Assembly (NCBI GenBank): GCA_029379385.1 | Contig: CM055607.1 | Coordinates: forward strand, 18,600,001-18,664,000 | DNA: 64,000 nt | Direction of reading: 5' to 3' | From: Quillaja saponaria | Taxonomy: Eukaryota > Streptophyta > Magnoliopsida > Fabales > Quillajaceae | In this document: positions 35,770-49,260 of the stretch, piece by piece | Numbering within the stretch: position 1 is the stretch's first letter | How the letters are laid out: every line of letters starts with the position of its first letter | Program-made: the position numbers and the translations under genes | The notes under the pieces: generated by a model | Told to the model about the DNA's origin: nothing | The model's input: only the letters and a program-made list of their open reading frames with translations | Databases searched by the model: none

Positions 35770-38144
35770 ATGTTGGGAGATTTCATCACCAGATGTCTAA
35801 TGTATGTCCCATTTTTTCAAAACATATTTCTATTAATTGTTCTCCATTTCGTTTTAATTTATTTAAGTATTTGGATGGTAGTTTGCTTTTCGGGTATGCG
35901 TATCCTGCATTTGAATGCTATAAAACTGTGGAGAAAAACAGGGTTCAGATTGAACAACTCCGTTTTTGGTGTCAATACTGGTACAACTCTTTTACCCCTT
36001 CTCTGAAAACCAAGCAGTTCAATAATTCAGTTGATTCTTATGTTCTCTAATTTCTTTCATTGTTTTATTCTTGTTAGTTATTTCATTGTTCCTTACAGAG
36101 TTATTCCCTAGAATACCAACTACCCCCTAGGAGTTTGATTAATCATGCTGCTTATATAGAATGAATGTAATTCAAAGAACCAATTATTATTATATATCTA
36201 GCAAGAATTGAAATACAGCAACATCAAAAAATCAAAAAGAGATATTGTGTATATTTTTATTTTAGGGTCAGGCCCCATCAACAATATTTAAGTTAAATGA
36301 TAAACAAAGTCATGCGTCATGACAACTGAAGGCTGCAGAATATTCATTTTATTTGTTATTTACTTGTACAAGTAGTATAAAGTGGTTCCATGGATAAAAA
36401 AGAATACATGAGTAGAGATTCATGAATTTGTACATTTCCTAATGTTATATATCAGATTTAGATTTGTTACAGTTAAGTTAAATCTTTATGTGGCATTAAT
36501 CTGTAGGATCATTGTGGCAATTTTGACAGTTCTGGAAAAGATTGGTGATATTTTTATTTCCTGGTATGTAATGGCTTTCCTAACAGTGTGTACATTACTC
36601 ATTCTCTGCATCTTGTGGCTAGTAATTCATAATGCATCCTTCTGTAGGCTTCCAATGTACCATGAGTTGAAGCTTGCACTGTTTGTCTACCTATGGTATC
36701 CCAAAACTAAGGTAAAAGAAAAACAGAATTGATATGAATGTCATTTCTTCCTATTTTCATACTTTTGTTGTTAAGTTACTGATTCCATATGTGATTTATT
36801 CAGGGAACAGGATATGTTTATGATTATGTGTTGCGACCATATGTAGCAAAGCATGAAACCAATATCGACAGAAAGATACTTGAGTGGAGAGCAAGGGCAT
36901 GGGATTTGGCCATCTTTTACTGGCAAAATTGTGCACAATTAGGGCAATCTGCATTCTTCCAGGTTTTTCAATACATGGCTGCTCAATCTTCAAAGTTTAC
37001 CAAGCCTAGAACTGAGGTAATTTCTCCTCTTCATTGTTTTCATTATCTTCAAAGGGCTAATTAATGATTGTCATCCCGATAAAAACCAAATTGCATAGAA
37101 CTGTGTGCGTACCTATAGCATGGGAGAAGTACAATTCACCTATTAAAATGTATCTGGAAATGAATGATTTAAAGGAAGCTCCTTTGATTACTTTCATATA
37201 TTTAATGATTCAAATATGGCCTAAATTATCATAATTAGGCTTACCTAGTCAAGATTTACCTGTAATGTATTCTGATTTTTGAGAAGTAGCTATGGAAGTA
37301 TCAATTTTCTGAAAGTCTAAAGCCCTAAATCTAGTACTGATGCTTAGACTTGGAATATCCTTTGATGTTACAACCCTGAATTGGAATAATCCAAGTCCCC
37401 TACTTCTTAGTGTTGTTATTATTAATTTTATTGTTATTATTTTTTATTTTTTTATTTTTTATTCTTAGTTTTATCCCTCTCATGAAACCCAACAATTCTT
37501 TGTGACTTAGTTGCAAATTTATTGCAACAGCAATGGGTTTCAACTTTATATTGCAACTAATGAAATGAGCCAATCATACAATTCTAAATTTTCTGAACTC
37601 AAACATAGATTGGTCTTGTCATACAGAAGTGTACATTAGTGCAATCCAATCCAACGAGTCCTTATGATATATAATTGCCGATTCTACTATTAATGTATGA
37701 AAAGATAAATTAATGATTTTTTGCTCAATCATTTGTGTTTGTCTAATATAGCAGAAAACTGATGAGCATAGTCCAAGTGCAATATGGCAGAAAACTGATG
37801 AGCACAGTCCAAGTCCAATCCAACAGCCTGAATCACCTCTATTCCACAGGCAAACCAACAAGCCAACAAATCTGTCAAACGTGAACAAGAAATTGCCTCC
37901 AAGTGCTCCACCACCGCCTAGTATCATAATTAACCATTCCATTTCCGAGACTCCAAAATCCGAGAAGGTTCAGGTTCATATTGAGTCTCGAATAGAGAAT
38001 TTGCAAGTTCAGGAGTATTCCATACCTGACCCAGTTACCAAACATGGCCAAGGTACTACTAATTCCACAGATAATAACCATTTGAACGAAAAGCTCAACC
38101 AAGCTCGTGCAAGACTGAGGCGCTCAAGACCACACAATCCATAA
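35770..38144 (+). CDS. HVA22-like protein (TB2/DP1/HVA22 family), six coding exons, about 285 aa
   Basis: Coding exons are 35770-35801, 35882-35980, 36507-36563, 36648-36711, 36804-37016 and 37752-38144, and all junctions are GT..AG and keep frame. The protein starts MLGDFITRCL. The TB2/DP1/HVA22 domain follows: GYAYPAFECYKTVEKN (residues about 16-31), LRFWCQYW, a hydrophobic hairpin, then WLPMYHELKLALFVYLWYPK. Next are YVYDYVLRPYVAKHE and a tryptophan-rich amphipathic segment ending FQYMAAQSSKF. The C-terminal 130 residues are polar and Pro/Ser/Asn-rich, ending RARLRRSRPHNP. The family is related to yeast Yop1p/REEP proteins. These shape tubular ER membranes, and in plants several members respond to stress and ABA. 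Length and exon plan fit the i/j-type plant HVA22-like proteins. The last exon carries a 36-bp in-frame tandem repeat and a tandem AG acceptor (TAGCAG). It looks intact. Confidence 0.93.
37752..37823 (+). repeat. 36-bp in-frame tandem duplication in the last HVA22-like exon
   Basis: CAGAAAACTGATGAGCATAG... (37752-37787) is repeated as CAGAAAACTGATGAGCACAG... (37788-37823). It encodes QKTDEHSPSAIW followed by QKTDEHSPSPIQ. The repeat begins exactly at the splice acceptor, so the second copy also starts with CAG. Confidence 0.9.
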
Positions 38145-38559
38145 CATTTAAAACTGTACACAACTGTACATAAGAACTCAAATACCTCTTCCATTGTTTA
38201 AACTTATTATTGTCACAGATATTCAGATTCATTGCTTAGCTCAAAATTTGAAACTTTTTTCTTTTGTTTCAATTAAATTACAGTAAATTGAGACTGGAAA
38301 TTAATTAAAGGCAAGAAAGCTTTATCCAGATTCAACAGGAAGTTCCAGGGCATATCCTACCTTTTGTCACCCTTGTTGTCAACATAAAGAGACCACAATA
38401 CTTTAATGATAGCTTGTGATGACTATAATTAGTTATTGTGTAGTGCCTGAAGGTTTGAATTTAAACTAAACTCAATCTCCCAAAAAAAATTCTTTTAGTC
38501 CTATGCTTGTTAGCTTGGGACTTCATTCTATTTGGAGCCTTTTCCAAATGATACTTAAG
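38145..38559 (+). other. 3' UTR and downstream spacer of the HVA22-like gene
   Basis: The stop codon is at 38142-38144. AT-rich sequence follows, with AATTAAATTACAG near 38,270 as a possible weak polyadenylation region. No other gene was seen. Confidence 0.4.
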
Positions 38560-39659
38560 AATATGGATGATTGCTTCCCTTGCTAACTACCATATATCAT
38601 TGCTGAAATCTCGTGTGGCCAATGATACACGAGAAAGAGGTTCATGAGAAAATATGGCCTGATAAGGGGACATGTTAATTGCAGAATGATGGGTTGTGTT
38701 ACACCATAACTCATCTAGAGGTAACCACTTAACCCATTGTTTTTGAGAGTCACTTGCAAAGAACCTTAGATATGTTTCTAATTAATTGTTCACTACTTCA
38801 GTCTACCCATCAGTTTGGGGATAGTAAGCAGTGAAGTGATATAGTTGAACTTGGTGTAACTTAGATAGCTCTTTCCATAAGTTGGACATGAACATAGTGT
38901 CCCATCAGAAATTATCTCTTCAAGGAATCCATGAAACTTGTACACTTGTTCCATGTGAATCTGAGCTACTGAGAGTGCAATATAAGAGTGTTATAGAGCC
39001 AAGCAATGAGAAAAATTTGATAACCTGTGTATTATAACCAAAATAACTGACTTGCATTGCCTTTAGACCTTTGAATAGCTTCAATGAAATGCACAGAGAC
39101 GGATGTCCAAACCTTGCCAAGAATTGGCAAAGGCTGAAGTAACCTAAGGTAGGTTACTGTCTCCATTAAACCTATGACAAGTTTCAGAACTTCTAATAAA
39201 GTACCTCACCCCTTTATGCATCAATTTCCAGCAAAAAAATGCTGCTTAATCTACTCAAGGTGTCATGTACCCTTGAGTGTCCACCCAAGGCACTGGAGTG
39301 AAACAACTATAGTAGCTCATTCTTGATAGACTCGTAACAACTCACTGCTAGCTCTCCTTTTTTTTTTAAGTTAATCATTGACTAGCTAATAATATTTGTG
39401 AATCCCTCTTTTCTATCTTACTTCCTCCGTTAACCTTGTAATTTTTCATAATGCCGATAGGTGGCTTTTATCCCTCCAGCAAGTTTGTGGTCACCACAAA
39501 TATTGCAACAAAATTAGTTTCTCATTCCTGATTATATTGCACTCTTGAGAAGGTATCTACAACAGCACTCCTTGGCTTTCTTGTATTGGATTTCAAAATC
39601 TAAACACATCAACTTTGGCAACCACTTTTGTTAGTTTTATTGTCCAAGAGTCAATCAAT
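38560..39659 (-). pseudogene. Ty3/gypsy pol fragment: RNase H end and integrase
   Basis: The minus strand, in several frames, gives first the RNase H end (KVVAKVDVFRF then FEIQYKKAKE, 39,640-39,560). A degenerate integrase zinc-binding region follows (SSETCHRFNGDSNLP, about 39,200-39,150), then LLQPLPILGKVWTSVSVHFIEA (about 39,140-39,070). The integrase core follows: VYKFHGFLEEIISDGT (38,945-38,900), IPKLMG*TEVVNN*LETYLR, and FASDSQKQWVKWLPLDELW (38,770-38,710). Multiple stops show it is dead. No LTR of this element was recognised nearby. It is cut off on the right by the copia LTR at 39660. Confidence 0.8.
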
Positions 39660-41558
39660 TGTTGGTTGTAATTATACTTTATTTGTATTTAATGCATGAA
39701 ATAATATTCATTAGGCATTCTATATTATATTTTTTAAATTAAATTTAATATAGAGATATATAAAATCCCTAGAACAAATACTGTGTATGCGTAATTATGA
39801 TGTTGATCATAATTATGAGGTAATTATGATGTTGATCATAATTATGAGATATGACATACATAAAGTATTCTTCTAAAAGTAATCATAATCAATGAATTAT
39901 CAAGAATAGAGATATTGATAATTCTCCAAGACTAGCATATGTTGTGTCATTTTCTTATAAAGGGAGTAGCGATTTCATAAACTACAAACATAGTGATGAT
40001 GAGACAAACATATGGGTGCTTGTTAGTTTAAAAGGACACTAAATTAACCCAACACGAGAAATCATGTGGAGTCTTTACTCACTCAATGAAAGTTCTCAAA
40101 GTGTTGGCGGTGTAAGTGATCATTTGACTTGAGATCATCTTATTACCTTATATGTTAATCCATGTGTTATTACCTTATATTGATCATTCCCTATATCCTA
40201 TAATAAGGATAATACATGGTTGATTATTGAACATGGAGTAAAGCATATTAAGGTAGATTAATGATAGATAAAGTGTCTACAATCCTCAGTAAAAAAGACA
40301 AATATCCCATGTTCTCTTGAGACAAATATGTCTCGTTCCATGAATCTTTGTAAAGTGAAAGATAAGAAAAGAGTTTTCTTGAATCTCTTTAAGGAATAAA
40401 ATGTAAACTTGGTTTTAAGTACTAATGAATTTAGACAAAGATACTATTGACCCTAGAATCCATGCCACTGAAAGATTTGATCAATGATCTTAACTTTGTT
40501 TCTGCTTGGGTGGTCATTATATATTGCTAGATGTTAATTTTAATCTATGAATGTAAGTTGGGTTTGCTAAAGTTAAATTTAAAGTATTTTAATTTAACCA
40601 TACTTCTTATAGGAAGTATCTAATTACATTTATTGCCAATATACGAGAAAAGCTAATGGGTTACATGCTTTAATTGATATAGGTTAAGAATCTAGAAGGA
40701 TTAATGGAGTTTTGGAATTAATAGTTAACTTCTAAGCACCTAGGGTCAAAAGGTAATTCGTTAACTATACATATATGGCAACACTAGTTTTCTTCAAAAT
40801 CAAGAAAATGTCTACTGGAAATCTTAATTGGATTTGGAATCCTAATTGGATTTAGGCCACTAGGAGTCTAATGGCCCATTAGTAATCATAATAGGATTAT
40901 GGATTACTAAAGGAGATTTATGCCTTAAGCCTTATGCTTTAGGTTTAATGAAAACCTAAACAAAGAAGGATTATAATTCCTAAGCCCTAGCCACCCCCTA
41001 TATATGTTAAAGTTAAGGGATTTCGATTACCATGCAAGTGATAATCACAAGAGACATTTTGCGAGAGTATTCGGCCAAGAGAGGGACCAAGTACAAGAAA
41101 GAGTTCTTGACAATTTCTCCTCCCTTAGCAGTGACCCTATTATGGAAGAAAATGAGCTTTTTCGTCAAGGACAATCCTTCATTGATGATTCAACCAAGTG
41201 AAAGCTAGCACAAATTGTAAGAGTGAATTTATTCTTTTAAATCTTTTATGAAAAGGTAAAGGGTTTTTAACCGATTAATTAAGTGAACTATTTCATTAGA
41301 GGCTTATTCGTTTGAATAGCTCACTAATCATTGGTCATACTTTGTATTTGATTGGGAGAATCATTTTGACGATTTGTGAAGGAACTACAAGTATCCCTGC
41401 TAAACAATCAAATTAGCTACATGAGAAAAGCTTCAAGAGGTAATTTTAATCTTTAGCTTTCATTATATATACTTGATTGAAAACCTATGTTCTTTGTTTA
41501 AGAAAATTTTAGTTCCGCTACTTATGCACCAGATGCAAGACCCCTAGATTTCTCAACA
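39660..41558 (+). repeat. 5' LTR of the copia element
   Basis: Runs from TGTTGGTTG to TCTCAACA. It includes two tandem copies of a 28-29-bp palindrome-containing unit (AATTATGATGTTGATCATAATT, written here as arms AATTATGA and TCATAATT around TGTTGA) at about 39,790-39,847. The 3' LTR has one copy. A TATA-like CCTATATATG is near 41,000. Confidence 0.85.
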
Positions 41559-44500
41559 GTGGCATTAGAGCCTTTAGATTTATTTCAATTAATTATATAT
41601 GATTCTTTATTTTTATGGATGTTCATATGATTCTTGGGGTTTTAGGGATTTGGAATTATTTCAAACCATAAAATATAAAATTTGGGGTTTAAGGTTTTGA
41701 AATTGTTCAAAATCCTAAAATTAGTAAAATTAGATTTTATAGGGTTCTAGGTTATGGAATTGTTCCAAACCCAAAAAGTTCCAGTTTACAAGGCTTTAAG
41801 GATTTGGAATTGTTCCAAACCCTGAAATTAAGTGCATGTATTACAACCAAGTGAAAAATCAAGACTCAAGCAAAAGGTCAGGCCTTTAGCTGGTTGCCAA
41901 GGCAACATTACCCATGGCCTAGGCTAAGAGAACGGTCCATGGCCTTGGCCCTTGCAAAGGCCCATAGGACAAGTCCAGGCCCATTCTTCAACATAGAGGT
42001 ATTTTTAGGAAATTCGTAAAATAAAAGGGATTTTAAATGAATTGGTTAAATTATATTTTCTAAATTGTTAGTAAAATTTAATTTAAATTACATGTTGATC
42101 TATAAGTAATCAATAATCAAATTATTCTATGTTTTGCATTATAAATGTATGACAGGTGGAATATTTAGAATAAGGGTGATTATGGACCACACACTCATTT
42201 TGAATATTTGATTTGTTTTTTGTATTTTTGGAAAATATAGCATGTGTGCTCTGCCTTACCTCTTATTCTCTATGTAAATTTCTTCTCATCGAACTTGCCT
42301 CAAATGTAACTCGTGATTTCTTAAAAATTATGTGATAATTGCATAAGTTAGGATTTAGAATTTAGTTTGATTTGAATTACTTATAATTTAATTCGAGCTT
42401 ATGAAGATGAAGACATCGAGACAAAGTGAAGACAAGCGATGTGGTGGGACTACATCAAGTCTTAGGATATGATTTTTCTAAGTTTGGAGCAAACTATATG
42501 GTCCATAATCATCCCCTTATTTTATTATTTTTATGGCTTGCTTGTATGTATATTATATTACATGTGATGTATTATGAATGTATGTCATAGTGAGACCTAA
42601 GGATTCAAACCTACCCATAATTAAAGTACCCTCTAAATTATTAAGTCACATGTTATGAACATGTTCCCTCTAAGAAAGTTGTATTTATTTCTATTTGTTT
42701 GGCCCCTATCAAGGTGGTCCTACATTGAACACAGTTATGTCATATAATATAATATGATATATTATGTGTTTAAGTGCATGGGTATTAACTAATTTGATTA
42801 AATGACAAGGCAATGTCAACCTAAGAACCTAGGAATTTACATGAGATGTAAATGATAGTAATTTAATTATTTAAGATTGTTTTGGTTTATTGAACCCCCT
42901 CAAAGATGAAAAATAAATAAAATATCCTAACTAAGAATATCATGAGATGATATTACAAATCTAATCGAGAGGGTCATTAGATTTAATAAAATAGTGGAAG
43001 TAAGTAAGTTACATAAAGACCTTTTAATTTGGTATATACACTAAATAAATATTAACACTTGCTTTCTATCTTTATATCTAGGTTGTTAGAGTGACAAACA
43101 ATTTGTCACTTAGAACAATATTAGAATTCAATAAGTTGAATGACTTTAACTGCGACCACAAGATTGTTTTGAGACAAGAAAAGATATCCTATGTCCTAAC
43201 AAGAGACATTCCTCATGCTCCGGATAAAGGTGCACATGATTATGAATAATAGGATTTTGATAATCATTAGAAGCACTTGGATGACAATGAACATGCAATA
43301 TGTGTGGAGCTGAGTTTTATGTCACTAGAGGTTCAAAGGCAGAACAAGAACATGTATGTATACATGATTATCATGCACTTGTAAGAGTTGTATGATAAGT
43401 AAGGTAGAGCCGAAAAGTTTGAAGTATCTAAGGAATTGTTCTACTGCAAGATGGTAGAAAGTTCTTTAGTAAATGCTCATGTGCTGAAGATGATTAGGTA
43501 AATCGAAAAAAAAAATGTCCCAATAAAGAATTGCTATGGACCATGACCTTTAAGTTGATTTGGTCTAACAGCCTTTGCTGAGTCTTTTTCACAGTTTGTT
43601 ATGAACTACAACATGAATAAGTTGGAAATAACTTTACCCGACTTACTTAAAATGTTGAAAACTATGGAGGGCAATATCAAGAAAGATAAAGCCTAAATGA
43701 TGCTGTTGGTTCTTTTAAATCCAAGTAAAATGGGAGGAAGAAAAGGTCTCTAAGTAAGACTAAGGCCACTAATAGTGGCAAGAAGGACAAGGACAAAGCC
43801 ACTTATTTCTGTTGTGGCAAAGAGGGACATTGGAAAAGGAATTACAAAGATTACTTGAATGCTGTGAAGGACAAGAGGCTTGATGAAGCTTCTACTTTAG
43901 GTATGTTTGTGATTAAGGTTAATTTTATCATATGCAAGCCCTAACTCCAATGTATTAGATACTAGTTATGGTTCTAACATTTGTAATAATGTATAGAAAC
44001 CAAACAACAAAAGGATGCTTAGCAAGGGTGAAATGGACCTAAGAATGGGAAATGGAGTAAGAGTTGCTACATTAGCTATAGAATTTTACTTTTGTAATAG
44101 TCATCTGGGATGATAGTTGAACTAGATAATTGTTAAGTTCCTATTATTTCTACGAACATTATTTCCAATTTTTTTTTTTTTTTTTGGACAAGAAAGGTTT
44201 TACATTTGTAATAAAGGAAAATAGGTTACCTTCTTTTTAAATAAAGTTTATTATGCATGTGATGTTTTGAACAATGGATTATATGTTCCAGAATTAACTA
44301 ATATTATCCTTAACATAAACCTAAATTAGATAATCTAAAATCATCCTACTTGTGGCATTGTAGACTAGGTCAGATAAATAAGACTAGAATTACTAGATTA
44401 CGCTAAGGTAGTTATCTAGATCCATTTGATTATGATTCATATAAAACATGTGAATCCAGTCTATTCAGAAATATTCATAATAGAACATGTGAATCCTATC

Positions 44501-47500
44501 GAAAATATGACTAAGAAACCATTCACATGTAAAGGGTCAGATGCTACTAAGTTACTAGAACTCATACACTCCGATGTTTGTGGACCAATGTCTATACATG
44601 ATAAAGGTGGATATTCCTACTTCATGACCATTACTGACAACAAGTCTAGGTATGAGTATGTGTATCTTATAAGATACAAGTCTAAATCCTACGTACCTAG
44701 GATTTAATAATGTATAGGAACTAAACAATAAAAGGATGCTAAGCAAGGGTAAAGTGGACCTAAGAGTGGGAAATGGAGTAAGAGTTGCTACATTAGCTAT
44801 AGGATCTTACTTTTGCAATTGTCATCTGGTATGATAGTTGAACTAGGTAATTGTTATGTTCCTGTTATTTCTAAGAACATTATTTCCATTTCTTTTTTTG
44901 ACAAGGTTTTACATTTGTAATAAAGGAAAGTAGGCTTCCTTCTTTTTAAATGAAGTTTACCATGGATGTGGTGTTTTGAACAATGGATTATATGTTCTAG
45001 AATTAACTGATATTATCCTTAACATATGCACTAAGAAATCCAAATTAGATAGTTTAAAACCATCCTACTTATGACATCGTAGACTAGGTCAGACAAATGA
45101 GACTAGGATTACTAAATTACACCAAGGTTGATATCTAGATCTATTTGATTATGAATCATATGAAACATATGAATCCTGCCTATTCAGAAAGATTCATAAT
45201 AGAACTTGTGAATCCTATCGAAAATAGGACTAAGAAACCATTCACATGTAAAGGGTCAGGTGCTTTTAAGTTACTAGAACTCATACATTCCGATGTTTGT
45301 GGACTAATGTCTATACAGGCTAGAAGTGGATATTCCTACTTCATGACCATTACTAACAACAAGTCTAAGTATGGATATGTGTATCTTATGAGACACAAGC
45401 CTAAATCCTTTGAAAGGTTCAAAGAATTTAGGAATGAGGTAGAGAAACAAATTGGTAAAAATATTCATACACTTAGATCTAATCGAGGAGGAGAATACCT
45501 AAGTCAGGAGTTCTTAGATTATTTGAAAGATAATAGAATTATATCTTAATGGATTCTTTTTGGAACATTACAACTCAATAGTGTATAGAAAAAGAGAAAA
45601 TGCACTTTGTTAGGCATAATAGAATCTATGATGAGTTATGCTGACTTACCAATTTCTCTTTAGGGATATGCTTAGACTACTGCAACTTACCTTCTAAGTA
45701 GGTTCCAATAAAGTCTATCGAAAGAACTCAATATGAGATCTAGAACTACAAAAAATTAAATATCTCATACGTGAGAATTTGGGGTTATCATGCTTATATC
45801 AAAAGAATTTTGATTGGTAAGCTTGAAGCCAAAAGTGTCAAGTACTTGGTTTTGGGTTATCCTAAAGAAACAATATGATACTACTTTTCTCACCCATATG
45901 AACAAAAGGTGCTTGTTTCAAGAAACATTGTCTTTCTTGAAAAATAGTTTATTCTTGAAGGAAGCAATGATAGTAAAGTAACCCACTTCTTTAAGAACTT
46001 AAAGAAATTCAAGAAACCCAAAATGAAACTGATCACTTAATAGAACTTGAACATATGCCATAAGAGTTGGAGGTTCAAGAAAAGGTTCAACATACTATAT
46101 AATAAGTTAATCTCCAATAAGAGATGAATTTCTGATAACTAATTAGAAAGACATTCTACTTATATAGAATGATGAGCATACTATTTATGAGAAAGAAATC
46201 AAGGAATTTGATTCTTCAAAGTGGCAAGATGCCATGAAATCCGAAATGGACTCCATCTATGACAATAAAGTATGGACTTTAGTTGATCCACATAAAGAGA
46301 TTAATCTTATTGGGTGTAAATGGGTCTTTAAGATAAAGACTGATACGAATGGCAATGTAAAAACCTTTAAAGTAAGGTTAGTGGCAAAAGGTTACAGTCA
46401 AAAATAAGGAATTGATTTTGATAAAACTTTTTTGCCAGTTGTCATGATCAAGTCAATTTGGATTTTACTTGCAATAGCTGCATATCAAGGTTATGATATA
46501 TGGAAAAATGGAAGTCAAAATTGTTTTCCTTAATGGTTATTTAAAGGAAGATATGTATGTGACACAATCTAAAGGTTTTGAATCCAAATACTATCATAAT
46601 AAAGTATGCAAGCTACAAAAGTCTATTTATGGAATTAAGTAAGCTTCAAGAAGCTGAAACATTCATTTTGATGAAACCCTAAAGGCTTATAATTTCATTA
46701 AAAATGAATACAAATTATCTGTGCACAAGAAGGCTAGTAAGAGCGCAGTAACATTCTTGGTACTGTATGTAGATGACATACTCCTCATTGGTAATGATGT
46801 ACCAATATTATAATCGGTCTCCGAAAATTTCTCCATAAAGGATATGTGTGAAGCAATGAGATTTTACATGGATGGGTCAAAGAAAGGGTTCTTTCCCATG
46901 TCACATAGTGTACATCTTTCCAAAAATATGTCTCTCAAGACAAAATTAGAAAAAGAATGCATGAATGAAATACTTTATGCTTCCACAATCGATTCAACGC
47001 AAATACCAGGCTTTTCTAGGTAAAAAGCACTTGAAGGTAATTAAGAACATCCTCAAGTACTTGAGAATGACTAAGGATGCATTCTTAATATATGAAGGAA
47101 CCGAAGGACTAAAAGTTCTAGGATATGCCAATGTGAGCTTTCAAACCAATAGAGATGATTGCAAATTGTAGTCTGGATTCTTACTCAATCTCAATAAAGG
47201 AGTCATTAGCTGGAAGAGTTCCAAGCAGGAAATAATGGCAGATTCTACAACATAAGCTAAGTACATAGCTGCCTTTGAAACATCTAAGGAGGCTATTTGG
47301 ATAAAGAGGTTCATAATTGAACTTAGGGTTATTCTTGAGATTGTTAATCTAATAGAGTTATGTGATAACAATAGGGTTGTTGCATTAGCAAAGGAACCAA
47401 GGTCCTACCAGAAATCCAAACACATACTAAGGCAGTATCACCTAATTAGGAAAATCACTGATATAAGGGATATAAAGATAGAGCACATTCCTGTTGATGA

Positions 47501-47642
47501 GAATATGGCAGATCCACTTACAAAGTCCTTGCCAAAGTGGAAGCATGATCGTCACTTTGATATGGTAGGACTTAGTATATCACAGTGATTAGCTTTAAGC
47601 CAAGTTATAGACTATTAGTATTAGTGTCGAATAGATAATCAA
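41559..47642 (+). pseudogene. Ty1/copia gag-pol pseudogene
   Basis: A degenerate Met-type PBS (TGGCATTAGAGC) starts at 41560. Gag appears from about 43,100 (LRTILEFNKLNDFN, VLRQEKISYVL). A zinc knuckle at about 43,800-43,840 reads YFCCGKEGHWKRNY, with two expected cysteines replaced by tyrosine. The protease site is degraded (VLDTSYGSN for the usual D-T/S-G). The integrase start is LLELIHSDVCGPMS with GYSYFMTITD, and a second diverged copy of this segment follows. Later integrase gives FRNEVEKQIGKNIHTLRSNRGGEY. The RT gives KWQDAMKSEMDSIYDN, WVFKIKTD, VRLVAKGYSQ and VLYVDDILLIGND (YVDD motif, about 46,765). RNase H gives ISWKSSKQEIMADST and ends MADPLTKSLPKWKHDRHFDMVGL with a stop near 47,586. 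Many stops and frameshifts. Confidence 0.88.
43984..45425 (+). repeat. Tandem duplication of about 721 bp in the copia pol region
   Basis: 43984-44704 and 44705-45425 start with the same AATAATGTATAG(A/G)AAC block and end with the same GTATCTTAT(A/G)AGA(T/C)ACAAG block. They agree over nearly all of their length with scattered substitutions and small indels. The unit covers the end of protease, the GAG-pre-integrase segment and the integrase N-terminus. Only the second copy continues into later integrase (FERFKEFRNEV). Confidence 0.9.
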
Positions 47643-49244
47643 TGTTTTTTTGTAATGACACTTTATTTGTATTTAATGTATGTAATAATAGTTATTTTAG
47701 GAATTCTTTATTATATTATTTAAATGAGATTTAGTAAAATGATATATAAAAACCCTAGAACCAATATTGTGTACAATAACTATGATGTTGATCATAATTG
47801 TTAGATTTAACTGAAAAATCTTTGAATTAAACTTATTTCATATTCTTTTGATTAATATTATTGGCTATATTCTTGAGTTTTACTTGGATTTTGCTTAGTT
47901 TGTGGTTTATTCCTAGTTGAGTCCTTATCATATTAAGATGTTGAGTTCTAGTTGATTTTAGCTACGATTTAGGTATTTAATATTAGTTCTAACTTATAAT
48001 AATTTAGTTTATGTGTTTTGAAGATTCAATACAAGGAGTCTTTTTGGAAGTTAAATTGGAGGAAAAAAAAAATGCTCAAAACACACAAGACAAGAAAAAT
48101 AGCCAAGAAGGTAGGCACCACGATGCTTATAGTAGAGAAGCTGGTGCCATAGCTTTGGGACTTGGGTTCTGTGGTGCCCATGCTGCTGTCTAGTCCCACT
48201 TTGACAAAAATCATGATGCCTTCAGTGATACAGTGCTGGCCTGATTCCTAATTCGAATTGAAGTGAAATTCAAGGTTTTAAAGCCTATAAAAGATGGATT
48301 AGCTTAGGGATTCAAAGCACACTATTAAACTACATTTCTCTTGAGATAAAAGAGCTATCAAGAGTCATGGAAGCAAGAGGAGTTTAAGAGGATTGAAGAT
48401 TGAAGATAAACCATTATTAGTTTTCTTTTATTGTTAAACTCTTTTTAGTTTTCTTGTATTTCTTTAATGATTGAACTCTTTTGGTTTATGTTTAAACTAG
48501 GTAGCATGAACTAAATTAGTTTTTACAATTGCAATTGAATTCAACATGTAGCTTGAAAGTTTTTGTTATTAATTGCTTAGGGTTTGGTAATTGAATAGTT
48601 TATTTCACTCTATGTTTAATGCTTCTAGTTAATTAACTATCAATTAGATTGATGTGGTAACCAAAACAAACATGGAAAATGAAGTTTAAAGTTAGCATTG
48701 ATTGAAGTAGCACTTGTTTAAATGCATTGATTAAAATAGCACTTGTTCGAATTCATTCACCTAGATTGGTTGAATTTGATTCGTATGTATGGATAGGAAT
48801 ATACTTGCATGCCTTGTGAACCAAATTAGGTCTGAACTTAATGAATTTTGTGTAACTCAATTCTCATAGGAATATAGTAAATTATATAAGTGAGATACTA
48901 TTATAAGCAATTCGGAAGATACTTATAATTGAATTAGAACATTAGGTTAATAATTTGGTATTAAAACTGAGCATAATTATATAAGAATAATTCAAGTAAA
49001 GTGTCGAGGGAAATTGTAATTCTAGACTTTTATCCATCGACTTCTCTAGTTTAATTTTTCATTAGTTAGGCTAAGTTTAAATTTGATTTTACAAATTTAA
49101 TTCATTTGTTTGAATAAAATTAGGATTATGTTAATTTTAATACTTAGCTAAATATTAATTATAATTCCTCGTTGACACTCTACTTTATCACTATATTACT
49201 TGTTTACGGTAAGTGCACTTGCATGAACAAAATCAACAAGTGTT

Positions 49245-49260
49245 TGGCACTGTTGCCAAG
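49245..49260 (+). other. Athila-type primer-binding site
   Basis: TGGCACTGTTGCCAAG resembles the Athila/Calypso consensus TGGCGCCGTTGCC, complementary to tRNA-Asp, and sits 6 bp after the LTR end at 49238. Confidence 0.7.

Noticed and set aside
41004..41201. Small gene in the copia 5' LTR (similar frame at 57635-57856)
   Set aside because: The two frames sit at homologous LTR positions but encode different, frame-shifted peptides, so there is no sign of coding constraint.
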